A stretch of DNA of 64,000 bases from Lewinellaceae bacterium (GTDB taxonomy: Bacteria > Bacteroidota > Bacteroidia > Chitinophagales > Saprospiraceae): NCBI GenBank assembly GCA_020636195.1, contig JACJYH010000004.1:248001-312000 (forward strand). The letters are read 5' to 3'. The notes under the pieces were generated by a model. The model was not told the DNA's origin. It did no database searches and worked only from the letters and a program-made list of their open reading frames with translations. The first letter of the stretch is position 1; every line of letters starts with the position of its first letter. The translations under genes were made by a program, and so were the position numbers. Positions 47,426 to 55,877 of this stretch are shown here, one piece after another.

Positions 47426-48472
47426 TTATTGAGGCATATTACGTAGTTTCTCTATATTGATGATTTCAATTTTTTTATCATCAATGGTAATTAAACCTTC
47501 GCTTTTGAAATCAGATAAGGTACGGATAGTGGTTTCTTTTGCAGTTCCTGCCATGGAAGCAATATCGTCACGAAGCAATGACATGACATTTGATTCTTTT
47601 ACTTCGCTAAATTTTATAAGCGCATTGGCTACTCTTTTCCTTACGGAACTGTATGCTAATTCTAGAAGTAGCTTTTCGGTATCTTCAGATAGGTTCGCCA
47701 ACATTTTGATAAATTTTGCTGCGAATTCTCTATTATTAAGTACAAGTAGCATAAAATCTTCAATAGGGATCAGTCTAAGGAATGACTCATCTAGGCATGC
47801 TGCGTTATCAAAATAAGGTTCTTCTTTAAGTAAAGGGAGGTAACCAAAGAAATCTCCTTGTTTGTAAACATTGACTGTAAACTCCTTTCCAAAGTCATTG
47901 ATCTGATACACTTTTACACTACCTGACTCTACAAAATAAAGCCACTTGGGATGTTGTCCGGCTTCGTAAATGAGATCTTTTTTATGGTAATGTCTAGTTT
48001 CTCTATTTTCTGAAAGCTTTTCAAATTCTTTTTGGGCCTTTGCTTCATCCAAAAATCTTTGAAATCCGACAGAAGATTTATCAAAAGATGATCTAATTTT
48101 TGCACTTTTTTGTAACCGAATAGTTATGGTATCCAATAATTGAACGTCATCATATGGTTTGGTGATGTAGTCATCTGCTCCTAATCCCATTCCCTTTCTA
48201 AAATCATCTTTTTCAGATTTTGCTGTGAGGAAAATAAAAGGAATGTGAGCAGTATCAGGAGTTGTAGAAAGGATTCTGAGCACACCGTAACCATCCAGTT
48301 CAGGCATCATGATATCGCATAAAATAAGGTCAGGATTGAACTCTCTTGCTTTCTGAACACCTATTTTTCCATTTTCAGCACTCTCGACCTCATATCCTGA
48401 TAATTCTAATAGTTCAGTGAGATTATCTCTGACATCATTATTATCTTCAATAACTAATATTTTTGATCCCAT
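47426..48472 (-). CDS. Receiver-Crp/Fnr fusion transcription regulator
   Basis: A 348-residue regulator. The receiver domain (1-120) has acidic residues E9-D10, phospho-acceptor D53 in LCDIMMPELDG, T83 and K105 in TKPYDD. The cyclic-nucleotide-binding barrel of Crp/Fnr type lies at about 155-270 (GSVKVYQINDFGKEFTVNVY, GDFFGYLPLL). The winged helix follows at about 285-345, with recognition region ASMAGTAKETTIRTLSDFKS. No N-terminal Fnr cysteine cluster is present, so oxygen is not sensed directly. It follows the FixL-like kinase by 28 bases on the same strand and is the obvious phospho-acceptor, combining FixJ-like and FixK-like roles in one chain. Confidence 0.92.
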   Translation of the reverse strand: MGSKILVIEDNNDVRDNLTELLELSGYEVESAENGKIGVQKAREFNPDLILCDIMMPELDGYGVLRILSTTPDTAHIPFIFLTAKSEKDDFRKGMGLGADDYITKPYDDVQLLDTITIRLQKSAKIRSSFDKSSVGFQRFLDEAKAQKEFEKLSENRETRHYHKKDLIYEAGQHPKWLYFVESGSVKVYQINDFGKEFTVNVYKQGDFFGYLPLLKEEPYFDNAACLDESFLRLIPIEDFMLLVLNNREFAAKFIKMLANLSEDTEKLLLELAYSSVRKRVANALIKFSEVKESNVMSLLRDDIASMAGTAKETTIRTLSDFKSEGLITIDDKKIEIINIEKLRNMPQ

Positions 48473-48500
48473 TCCTGATTTTTAGTGCAAATATCGATTT

Positions 48501-49805
48501 TTATTTTGAAATTTTAGTTGAATTTAAATCTTTAGGGATATAAACCTTAAACATTGTTCGAACATGTGGGACGCTTTCAAACTCTATTTTTCCACGGATC
48601 ATCTCCAAATATTTTTTCACAATATGCAATCCTAAACCTGTTCCTTCGATATTCATTGCATTTGCAGCTCTAAAAAATCTTTCAAATAAATATACTTGAT
48701 CTTCTGGTGGAATACCGATTCCGTTGTCCTCTATTTCAATGCATTGATCCTCTCCTGAATCTTTTACACGACAAAATATGTGGCCGGTTTCCTTTGAGTA
48801 CTTTATAGAATTCGTAATGAGATTGATTAGAATATTTTTCAATACACGTTGATCATTATTCATCAAAATAGTAAAGTTTTCTGGTTCGATGATGATCATT
48901 TGTTTAGGCTTTTTGATTGTTCTCATTTCTTCCACTGTCTCTTGGATGAGTTCCATCAGATCAAATTCTTCCACACATACCTTTATTATACCTTCTTCCA
49001 ATTTATTCATGGAAAGGAAATCATTTAATATCGAAACAAGGTGGCCAACGGTCGATTTTATCTTATTAATGTGCTTATCGCGCTTTTCTTGTTGCTCTGT
49101 GGTCTCATATTTCTGTATAAGATTGACTGAAGAAAGAATAGTAGCCAACGGTGTTCTGAACTCATGAGAAGTCATAGATACAAATCTGGATTTAAGTTCG
49201 CCTAATTCTTTTTCTTTTGTCAGTGCATTTTTTAATTCTTCTTCTCTATTTTTCAATTTTTCTTGTACTGCTTTTCTACTTTGGATTTCTTCAGAAAGTT
49301 TTGAATTTGTAGCCAACAACCGATTTACGACATCTTCGAGTCTGTAAGTTCTTTCTGTGACTTTTGTTTCTAACTCGTCATTCAATTGTAGTAGTTTATT
49401 CTCTACTATTTTTACTTGCGTTAGGTCGTGAATAAAGCCAGTAAAATATATTTTTTCGTCAATGATTATTTCATTTACACTTAGCCAAAATGGAAAACTT
49501 GTTTTGTCTTTTTTGACACCGATCACTTCTCTACCTACACCTATTATCCTTGGTATCCTATTCTTCAAATAATTGTGAATGTAGGTATCGTGTTTTTCTC
49601 CGATTTCAGGTGACATTAAGATCGCAACATTCTCACCCATCAATTCTTCTTCCTTGTATTGGAATAAAGTACAGGCTGCTGGATTAACCTTTTGAATTTT
49701 GCCACAATCGTTGATAATGATCATTCCTTCTACTGCTGAATTGAAAATGGAATTTAAAATACTGACATTTTGATTTTCTAAAGAAGATGGTTTTATGTCA
49801 TTCAT
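48501..49805 (-). CDS. FixL-like PAS histidine kinase, predicted haem oxygen sensor
   Basis: From the ATG at 49805 the product is 434 residues; the TTG two codons earlier is less likely. It is soluble, with no membrane segment. The PAS domain (about 15-130) aligns without gaps to the haem pocket of Bradyrhizobium FixL: H72 matches the haem ligand His200, R92 the switch Arg220, and I87, L108 and V110 the pocket residues Ile215, Leu236 and Ile238. A coiled coil (about 130-205) leads to the kinase, with H214 in MTSHEFRTPL, N-box NLITNSIKYS, and GIGIPPEDQ and GTGLGLHIV. It should phosphorylate the receiver-Crp protein encoded 28 bases downstream. Haem binding is inferred from these residues and not shown. 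Confidence 0.9.
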   Translation of the reverse strand: MNDIKPSSLENQNVSILNSIFNSAVEGMIIINDCGKIQKVNPAACTLFQYKEEELMGENVAILMSPEIGEKHDTYIHNYLKNRIPRIIGVGREVIGVKKDKTSFPFWLSVNEIIIDEKIYFTGFIHDLTQVKIVENKLLQLNDELETKVTERTYRLEDVVNRLLATNSKLSEEIQSRKAVQEKLKNREEELKNALTKEKELGELKSRFVSMTSHEFRTPLATILSSVNLIQKYETTEQQEKRDKHINKIKSTVGHLVSILNDFLSMNKLEEGIIKVCVEEFDLMELIQETVEEMRTIKKPKQMIIIEPENFTILMNNDQRVLKNILINLITNSIKYSKETGHIFCRVKDSGEDQCIEIEDNGIGIPPEDQVYLFERFFRAANAMNIEGTGLGLHIVKKYLEMIRGKIEFESVPHVRTMFKVYIPKDLNSTKISK

Positions 49806-49893
49806 GATCAAAGATAAAATTGTACTTAAAACACTGTGTATTAAGTGTTACTTTAAGCGAAGTGAGTTAAATCCACAAATATCATAGATTCTT

Positions 49894-49907
49894 ATGACAT
49901 ATATCAT
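49894..49907. promoter_or_regulatory. Candidate Crp/Fnr-type operator in the divergent promoter
   Basis: ATGA-CATATA-TCAT has the TGA-N6-TCA core and spacing of Crp/Fnr/FixK sites. Its centre is about 35 bases upstream of a GACCTTTG -7-like sequence (49931-49938) on the plus strand, close to a class II activator position for the CBS-Usp genes. Confidence 0.45.
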
Positions 49908-49960
49908 TCTTTTAATATAAAATAATTCTTGACCTTTGGGGAAAAATAAAACATTAGTGT

Positions 49961-50401
49961 ATGAACATTCTCAACCCAATTTCAACCATTATGACACCGC
50001 ATCCGATCTGTGTTGGTGCGCATGAGAGTATTGCAGCAGTTGCAAAATTATTTGAAGGTCACAAAATCCACCATTTACCTGTCATTGAGGAAGGTAGTTT
50101 GGTAGGTCTTATCAGCAAGTCCGATTATTTATTATTTAGACGTGGTTTTAATAATGAAAATAACCAGAAGATGGAAGAAGAAGTCCGTCTGAATAATTTT
50201 CAAGCACGTGATATTATGACAAAAGGTTTGGCAAAATTGGAGCCTAGTGACAAAATTAACGTTGCTTTGGAAATTTTTAAAGAAAATTTATTTCATGGAA
50301 TTCCGATAGTTGAAGATGATCAGGTAGTAGGTATTGTGACCACTTATGATATTATAAAACATCTAGCAGAGGACACAAAATCTTATGCTGAATACGAGTA
50401 G
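49961..50401 (+). CDS. CBS-pair protein, divergent from the FixL-like kinase
   Basis: A 146-residue protein with two CBS motifs: ISTIMTPHPICV and HHLPVIEEGSLVGLISKSDY, then ARDIMTKGLAKL and HGIPIVEDDQVVGIVTTYDI. It lies 155 bases from the kinase start on the opposite strand, with a Crp/Fnr-like palindrome between them, and 52 bases ahead of the Usp-fusion gene. Adenine-nucleotide binding is expected for the family. It probably acts as a small energy-state sensor induced by the same signal; the partner is unknown. Confidence 0.88.
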   Translation: MNILNPISTIMTPHPICVGAHESIAAVAKLFEGHKIHHLPVIEEGSLVGLISKSDYLLFRRGFNNENNQKMEEEVRLNNFQARDIMTKGLAKLEPSDKINVALEIFKENLFHGIPIVEDDQVVGIVTTYDIIKHLAEDTKSYAEYE

Positions 50402-50453
50402 GATACAATCATCTCAAAAATTGATATTGTAAACACTTCACACATAATGTAGA

Positions 50454-51569
50454 ATGATTGACATCAAGATATATGGAACAGGAACTCCCGGCCAACAATT
50501 GGCTAAGTCTAAATTAGTATCCAGTTTAGTTGATGCTAATATTGAATATAATTTGACAGAAGTCAATGACATCTCAGAGTTTATAAAAGATGGGGTTGTT
50601 TCTGTTCCAGCTATCAAGGTCAATGATTCTGAACTGTTTGAAATCAGACCAAATGGTCAATACACTCAAAGCTTGAGAGAATGTATTCAAGGAATTTTAA
50701 AGATTGTCAAGTATGGTACCATGCAACAATATATTGTACCAACAGATTTTTCGGAAACATCCTTTAATGCATATAATTATGCTAATCAATTGGCGAAGCT
50801 TGATGGTGGATATATCAATTTGACACATGTCTATTATCCTACATCTGTGGATGTCAACCAATACACCATTTTGAGTAATGAAGTGGAAACAGTTCATAAG
50901 TCCAAATTAGATAATTATGTAAAATCACTCAATCAAGATTGGTTTGGAAATTTCATTGTGGAACCTTTTGTTGATTCAACTTTCGAGATAGGTTTTCCTA
51001 AACTGTCAATCATAGAATTATCTAAGCAGAATCACACTTCCATAGTCATGGGAACTACAGGAGAAGGCGACACCTTCAAAAAAGTATTTGGTTCTTTGAC
51101 TATGGATTTGGTAGATGAGTGCTACGCTCCTTTGTTTTTAGTTCCACCAAATTGCCATTTTGAAGCTGGTGGAATCGTTACATATCTATCTGAAGATATC
51201 AAGAATGATGCAGAACACTTTTTATATGTGGCAGATTTGGCTTCTAAAATGAAAAGTACAATGCGCATAGTTCATTATTCTAAGGAGAGAGATGATAAAT
51301 TTAATACGGAAGATTGCCAAGCATTAATCAAAAATTATTATCCCGAATTAGATTTTAATATTGAAATTATAATGATAGATGACGTATTCAAGCAAATTGA
51401 AAATGAAATCATTGGAGATCAAAATGCCTTATTAGCTATGTCCACCAAACATAGAAATATCTTCCAATCTTTATTCCATAAAAGTGCCAGTGAATTTGTA
51501 GCTGCAAATGCGAAAATACCGATCCTCATCATGTCGGATAGAGTAAAAACCCATTTGAAGGAAGCTTGA
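50454..51569 (+). CDS. Universal stress protein pair fused to a cysteine-less thioredoxin-like domain
   Basis: A 371-residue protein. Residues 1-80 look like the small redox-disulfide (thioredoxin-fold) family: a first strand DIKIYGTG and a cis-Pro loop VSVPAIKVN (P52). The CxxC position reads T11-P-G-Q14, so it cannot be a dithiol redox enzyme. The first Usp domain (about 92-235) keeps the ATP-binding pattern G-x2-G-x9-G-S in MGTTGEGDTFKKVFGS. The second Usp domain (about 240-365) lacks it. It is co-oriented with the upstream CBS gene and next to trxB. A stress- or oxygen-linked nucleotide-binding role is inferred. Confidence 0.85.
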   Translation: MIDIKIYGTGTPGQQLAKSKLVSSLVDANIEYNLTEVNDISEFIKDGVVSVPAIKVNDSELFEIRPNGQYTQSLRECIQGILKIVKYGTMQQYIVPTDFSETSFNAYNYANQLAKLDGGYINLTHVYYPTSVDVNQYTILSNEVETVHKSKLDNYVKSLNQDWFGNFIVEPFVDSTFEIGFPKLSIIELSKQNHTSIVMGTTGEGDTFKKVFGSLTMDLVDECYAPLFLVPPNCHFEAGGIVTYLSEDIKNDAEHFLYVADLASKMKSTMRIVHYSKERDDKFNTEDCQALIKNYYPELDFNIEIIMIDDVFKQIENEIIGDQNALLAMSTKHRNIFQSLFHKSASEFVAANAKIPILIMSDRVKTHLKEA

Positions 51570-51705
51570 TCTTATATTGCATTGATTTTAATAACTGGTG
51601 TTAATAAATTTAATTGTTATCTCTGTTACTTATGATTTATAAACCATTTGGAACATATTTTATTTATAGGTATGTCAATATTAACATACTTAAAGAAATA
51701 TTTAT

Positions 51706-52644
51706 ATGAGCATTGAACAAACCAAATGTTTAATCATAGGATCAGGCCCGGCTGGTTATACGGCAGCAATTTATGCATCAAGGGCGAATTTGTCACCAAT
51801 ATTATATACCGGAAAAGAGCCTGGAGGTCAATTGACCATTACCAATGACGTAGAAAATTATCCGGGATATCCTGACGGGATCATTGGCCCACAAATGATG
51901 GAGGATTTCAAAAATCAAGCCTTGAAATTTGGTACAGATATCAGATATGAGATGATTTCAAAGGTAGATTTTTCAGGTGGTGTACATAAAATATACACAG
52001 AGACAGACCATGAGATCCACGCCGACACCGTTATCATTGCCACAGGCGCAAGTGCGAGATGGTTGGGATTAGAATCCGAACAAAAACTTATGAGTAAAGG
52101 AGTTTCAGCATGTGCAGTATGTGATGGATTCTTTTTCAGAGGCCAAGAAGTGGCCATAGTTGGCGCCGGCGACACTGCAGCTGAAGAATCCACTTACTTA
52201 TCCAAGATGTGTAAGAAAGTGCATCTACTGGTGAGAAGAGATGAAATGAGAGCTTCTAAGATCATGCAAGACAGGGTTTTGGCAGCGGAGAACATTGAGA
52301 TTCATTGGAACACCACGACTGATGAGATTTTAGGTGAGGATAAGGTTGAAGGAGTAAGAATAAAAAACACCATCACCGGAGCCACTGAAATTTTACCGGT
52401 TTCGGGTTTTTTTGTTGCCATTGGTCACAAGCCGAATACGGAACTTTTTGAAGGATGGTTAGATATGGATGAGAATAAATATCTAATTACGAAGCCCGGA
52501 AGAAGTTTTACCAATATTGAAGGAGTTTTCGCAGCAGGAGATGCTCAAGACCACATTTATAGACAAGCTGTAACAGCCGCAGGAAGTGGTTGTATGGCAG
52601 CGCTGGATGCAGAAAGGTACCTTGCTGAGAAAGGAATCATATAA
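51706..52644 (+). CDS. trxB: Thioredoxin-disulfide reductase
   Basis: A 312-residue low-molecular-weight flavoprotein that reduces thioredoxin with NADPH. The FAD-binding GSGPAGYTAAIYASRA motif is at residues 12-27. The redox-active pair C136/C139 is in ACAVCDG. The NADPH-binding site is VGAGDTAAEE, with HLLVRRDEMRAS, and the C-terminal FAD site is GVFAAGDAQD. Length is normal. It lies 136 bases after the Usp-fusion gene, so it is possibly independent, and 19 bases ahead of the aldolase ATG. Confidence 0.97.
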   Translation: MSIEQTKCLIIGSGPAGYTAAIYASRANLSPILYTGKEPGGQLTITNDVENYPGYPDGIIGPQMMEDFKNQALKFGTDIRYEMISKVDFSGGVHKIYTETDHEIHADTVIIATGASARWLGLESEQKLMSKGVSACAVCDGFFFRGQEVAIVGAGDTAAEESTYLSKMCKKVHLLVRRDEMRASKIMQDRVLAAENIEIHWNTTTDEILGEDKVEGVRIKNTITGATEILPVSGFFVAIGHKPNTELFEGWLDMDENKYLITKPGRSFTNIEGVFAAGDAQDHIYRQAVTAAGSGCMAALDAERYLAEKGII

Positions 52645-52663
52645 ATTTTTAAAAAAAATAATC

Positions 52664-53737
52664 ATGTCAACAAAACAATTTAGATCCGGAGTTCTTTTTG
52701 GTGATGAAGTCACAGAATTATTGAATTATGCCAATGAAAATGATTTCGCATTACCGGCTGTGAATGTCATAGGTACAAATTCTGTCAATGCGGCATTAGA
52801 AACTGCAAAAGCTGTAAATTCACCAATCATCATCCAATTTTCTAATGGTGGTGCTTCATTTTTTGCCGGTAAAAGCTTGTCAAATGACAATCAAAAATCT
52901 GCAGTTTTGGGTGGTATCTCAGGTGCATTACATATTCACAATGTAGCAGAGGCATACGGTGTTCCGGTTATCTTGCATACAGACCATTGTGCAAAAAAAC
53001 TTCTTCCGTGGATAGATGGATTGATGGACGCCAATGAAAAACATTTTGCAGCACATGGTGCGCCACTTTATAGTAGTCATATGTTGGATCTTTCTGAAGA
53101 GCCAATCGCTGAAAACATTGAAATTTCAAAAAGATATCTTGAAAGAATGTCAAAAATAGGCATCACTTTGGAGATAGAGCTTGGTGTAACCGGTGGTGAA
53201 GAAGATGGTGTAGATAACTCAGGCGTAGATAGCACTAGATTATACACACAACCTGAAGAAGTAGCGTATGCATATGAGGAACTCTTAAAGGTTTCAGACA
53301 AATTTACAATAGCAGCAGCTTTTGGTAATGTACATGGTGTTTATAAACCCGGAAACGTAAGCTTAAAACCTATTATTCTTAAAAATTCACAAGACTATAT
53401 CCAGAATAAATATGGTACCAGCCCAAATCCTGTCAATTTTGTTTTCCATGGTGGTTCAGGAAGTTCACGAGAAGAAATTCGTGAAGCCATTCATTATGGA
53501 GCGGTCAAAATGAATATCGACACGGATATGCAGTGGGCATTCTGGGATGGCGTGAAGAATTATTATGAAGATCACAAAGGATACCTACAAGGTCAGATCG
53601 GAAATCCGGAAGGAGCGGACAAACCGAATAAGAAGTATTATGATCCGAGAGTATGGTTGCGAAGTGGTGAATCTACTTTTGTTTCTCGTATGAAAACAGC
53701 ATTTGAAGATTTGAATTGTCTAAATAGAAACGTGTAG
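52664..53737 (+). CDS. fbaA: Class II fructose-bisphosphate aldolase
   Basis: From the ATG at 52664 the product is 357 residues. An upstream in-frame ATG at 52586 overlaps trxB and adds 26 non-conserved residues, so it is rejected. It is the long FbaA-type zinc aldolase, cleaving fructose 1,6-bisphosphate into dihydroxyacetone phosphate and glyceraldehyde 3-phosphate. Signatures are VILHTDHCAKKLLPWIDG (zinc and catalytic Asp-His), EIELGVTGGEEDGVDN, AAFGNVHGVYKPGNV and NFVFHGGSGSS, plus the KMNIDTDMQWAFW segment. It starts 19 bases after trxB and is probably co-transcribed. Confidence 0.96.
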   Translation: MSTKQFRSGVLFGDEVTELLNYANENDFALPAVNVIGTNSVNAALETAKAVNSPIIIQFSNGGASFFAGKSLSNDNQKSAVLGGISGALHIHNVAEAYGVPVILHTDHCAKKLLPWIDGLMDANEKHFAAHGAPLYSSHMLDLSEEPIAENIEISKRYLERMSKIGITLEIELGVTGGEEDGVDNSGVDSTRLYTQPEEVAYAYEELLKVSDKFTIAAAFGNVHGVYKPGNVSLKPIILKNSQDYIQNKYGTSPNPVNFVFHGGSGSSREEIREAIHYGAVKMNIDTDMQWAFWDGVKNYYEDHKGYLQGQIGNPEGADKPNKKYYDPRVWLRSGESTFVSRMKTAFEDLNCLNRNV

Positions 53738-53818
53738 GTTTGGGATTTTTGAATTACAACGCAACTCATTATTCAAAATAATGCATATATTGTGGATAAT
53801 TTCTGAAAATATGACTTT

Positions 53819-54190
53819 ATGAAGATGAATAAGTTTGTAATTCTATTTTATTTTTTGTTACTATTTTCTTGCAAAAGTGATGAAAAAAAAGTGTCAGATC
53901 GCATAATTGGAAGATGGGAAGTGATTTCTTCTGAAATCAATAACAGAGAAAACCCATTGATGAAGGGTGGTTTTTTTGAATTTAAAGCAGATAAAACCAT
54001 TGATTCTGATGTATTCGGGGAAGTAAATCCTTCTACTTACTCAGTAAACGGTAACAAGAATATAGATATTACCAAAACTGATGGAGAAGTAGTGAAGTTT
54101 ACAATTTCAGATTTCAGCTCCGATGATACCATCAAAATAAATGGAAATTTGCAATATTATGATTTGAAGTTTATTCTGAAGAGATTATAG
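53819..54190 (+). CDS. Small lipocalin-like lipoprotein
   Basis: A 123-residue protein with a lipoprotein signal MKMNKFVILFYFLLLFSC (Cys18), then SDEKKVSDRIIGRWEVISSE and a beta-rich remainder ending in YYDLKFILKRL. The IIGRWEV start and alternating strands resemble small lipocalin-like proteins of Bacteroidota, but no specific family is claimed. The ATG at 53819, or the one two codons later, are both possible. It stands alone and converges with nth. Function unknown. Confidence 0.75.
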   Translation: MKMNKFVILFYFLLLFSCKSDEKKVSDRIIGRWEVISSEINNRENPLMKGGFFEFKADKTIDSDVFGEVNPSTYSVNGNKNIDITKTDGEVVKFTISDFSSDDTIKINGNLQYYDLKFILKRL

Positions 54191-54207
54191 TATTTTAAAT
54201 TGGCATC

Positions 54208-54828
54208 TCACGAACCCAATCTCTGACAAATTGGGCAAGAATCTATTTTGTGGTTCCTTGCAGGACAATATTTTCTGCCATAATAGATGATTTGCAAGTG
54301 TAATTTATTCCATAAATCCTCCGGAAATAGATGTTTTAAATCTTTTTCGGTTTGCTCCACATTTTTACCTGATGATAATCCCCATCTATAGGCCAATCTA
54401 TGAATATGTGTATCTACAGGAAATGCAGGTACTCCGAATGCTTGAGACATGACGACGGAAGCAGTTTTATGACCAACACCTGGTAATGACTCCAAAGCTT
54501 CGAAATTTGCTGGTACAGAGTTTTCGTAATCATCCCTAATCATTTCCGATAACCTATGGATAGCTTTAGATTTTTGGCCGGATAAACCACACGATATTAT
54601 GGCTTCCTTGATTTGTTCTGGAGAAAGGCTTGCCATTTTTTCCGGTGTGTCAGCCAATTTAAAAAGTTTCGGAGTGATAAGATTGACCCGTTCATCTGTA
54701 CATTGGGCTGAAAGTACGACGGCTACCAATAATGTAAATGGATCTTTATGAATCAGTGGAATTGGAACTTCTGGAAATAATTCATCCAATTTTGCAATTA
54801 TAAAAGATGATTTCTCTTTTAGATTCAT
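54208..54828 (-). CDS. nth: Endonuclease III with incomplete iron-sulfur motif
   Basis: A 206-residue DNA glycosylase/AP lyase for oxidised pyrimidines. The helix-hairpin-helix LPGVGHKTAS carries catalytic K121, and D139 is in VDTHI, both as in E. coli (Lys120, Asp138). The C-terminal cluster motif is normally C-x6-C-x2-C-x5-C. Here only C188, C198 and C201 occur, spaced 9 and 2, and the chain ends five residues later, so a standard 4Fe-4S cluster is unlikely. Its ATG overlaps the end of ribD by four bases, so the two are translationally coupled. Confidence 0.93.
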   Translation of the reverse strand: MNLKEKSSFIIAKLDELFPEVPIPLIHKDPFTLLVAVVLSAQCTDERVNLITPKLFKLADTPEKMASLSPEQIKEAIISCGLSGQKSKAIHRLSEMIRDDYENSVPANFEALESLPGVGHKTASVVMSQAFGVPAFPVDTHIHRLAYRWGLSSGKNVEQTEKDLKHLFPEDLWNKLHLQIIYYGRKYCPARNHKIDSCPICQRLGS

Positions 54829-55871
54829 ATTGTAGGAAAGATTTGAACTATTTTATCAGGCCCAACATGCCAAACTTTATGTATTTTCCCTGATATGTTT
54901 GGAGCTTTGATACCAGTTTCTAACTTGACATTCGTATGTATGATTCTTGCTTCGTCCCAAGCATTTTGTTCTATAAAATGCTGCAATAACTTTGCACCAC
55001 CTTCTACCAAAATACTATGTATTCCGTGTTGGTACAAAGATTTGAGTACCTGATCTAGATCGTTGGTATTTCCACATTTTAAGAATCTTACTTGATCCAT
55101 TTCTTTCATAAAATCTTCGTTTACTACAATTATTTTCTCATCTCTATTATAATTCATAAGCGTGGGTGCAACCTTATTATTTCTGTCAAATATAATTTTA
55201 ATGGGTTGAAAGTGGTTTTGGAAATACCTATCTGTCAGTTGTGGCTTATCTGTCAACCAAGTATTCTTACCTATGGCAATGCCATCTACTTGGCTTCTCA
55301 ATGAATGGGTTAATATCGATGTATGAGGATGTGAAAGCCAAATTTGTTCGTCTTTTCTACCAATAAATCTGTCTTTTGATTGTGCCCATTTTAATATCAC
55401 GTATGGTTTTTGTTGCAGATTCTTCCTAAACTTGCCAATGATATTTTCTGCAATGGGTGAATTATGCACTGTAACCGTGACACCATGATTGCGCAAATAT
55501 TGGACACCTTTTCCTGCAACTTTAGGGTTAGGATCGATGGCTCCAATAACTACCTCAGGAATCTGGTGGTGCACGATCAATTCAGCACATGGAGGTGTTT
55601 TACCATAATGACTGCAAGGTTCCAAGCTTACATACATTGCGGCATGTTTTAATAATGGAAAATCTTTTTCATCTACAGATTTAATAGCATCCACCTCAGC
55701 GTGTGGGGCACCAAAACTCCTATGAAATCCTTCGCCAATAATTCTATCTTTATAAACAATAACACATCCCACATTAGGATTAGACAAGGTCTTTCTACCT
55801 CCTAACTTTGCAAGAGCAAAGCATCGAGACAGATACAGATCATCTGTTTTTTTCCTGTCTTCAGTTGTCAA
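54825..55871 (-). CDS. ribD: Bifunctional riboflavin deaminase/reductase
   Basis: A 348-residue bifunctional enzyme of riboflavin synthesis. The N-terminal deaminase domain holds the zinc site H57-x-E59 in APHAEVDAI and C86/C95 in PCSHYGKTPPC. The C-terminal reductase domain starts near residue 150 (YVILKWAQSKD), with VEGGAKLLQHFI near the end. The start is a TTG six bases after the secA stop; no in-frame ATG precedes the conserved region, and the nearby ATG at 55878 is out of frame. Its end overlaps nth by four bases. secA, ribD and nth are all on the minus strand and very close, so probably one transcript. Confidence 0.95.
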   Translation of the reverse strand: MTTEDRKKTDDLYLSRCFALAKLGGRKTLSNPNVGCVIVYKDRIIGEGFHRSFGAPHAEVDAIKSVDEKDFPLLKHAAMYVSLEPCSHYGKTPPCAELIVHHQIPEVVIGAIDPNPKVAGKGVQYLRNHGVTVTVHNSPIAENIIGKFRKNLQQKPYVILKWAQSKDRFIGRKDEQIWLSHPHTSILTHSLRSQVDGIAIGKNTWLTDKPQLTDRYFQNHFQPIKIIFDRNNKVAPTLMNYNRDEKIIVVNEDFMKEMDQVRFLKCGNTNDLDQVLKSLYQHGIHSILVEGGAKLLQHFIEQNAWDEARIIHTNVKLETGIKAPNISGKIHKVWHVGPDKIVQIFPTI

Positions 55872-55877
55872 GATGCA

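Noticed and set aside
52586..52663. Upstream start for the aldolase
   Set aside because: It lies inside the end of trxB and adds residues with no similarity to the family; the ATG at 52664 fits the family N-terminus.
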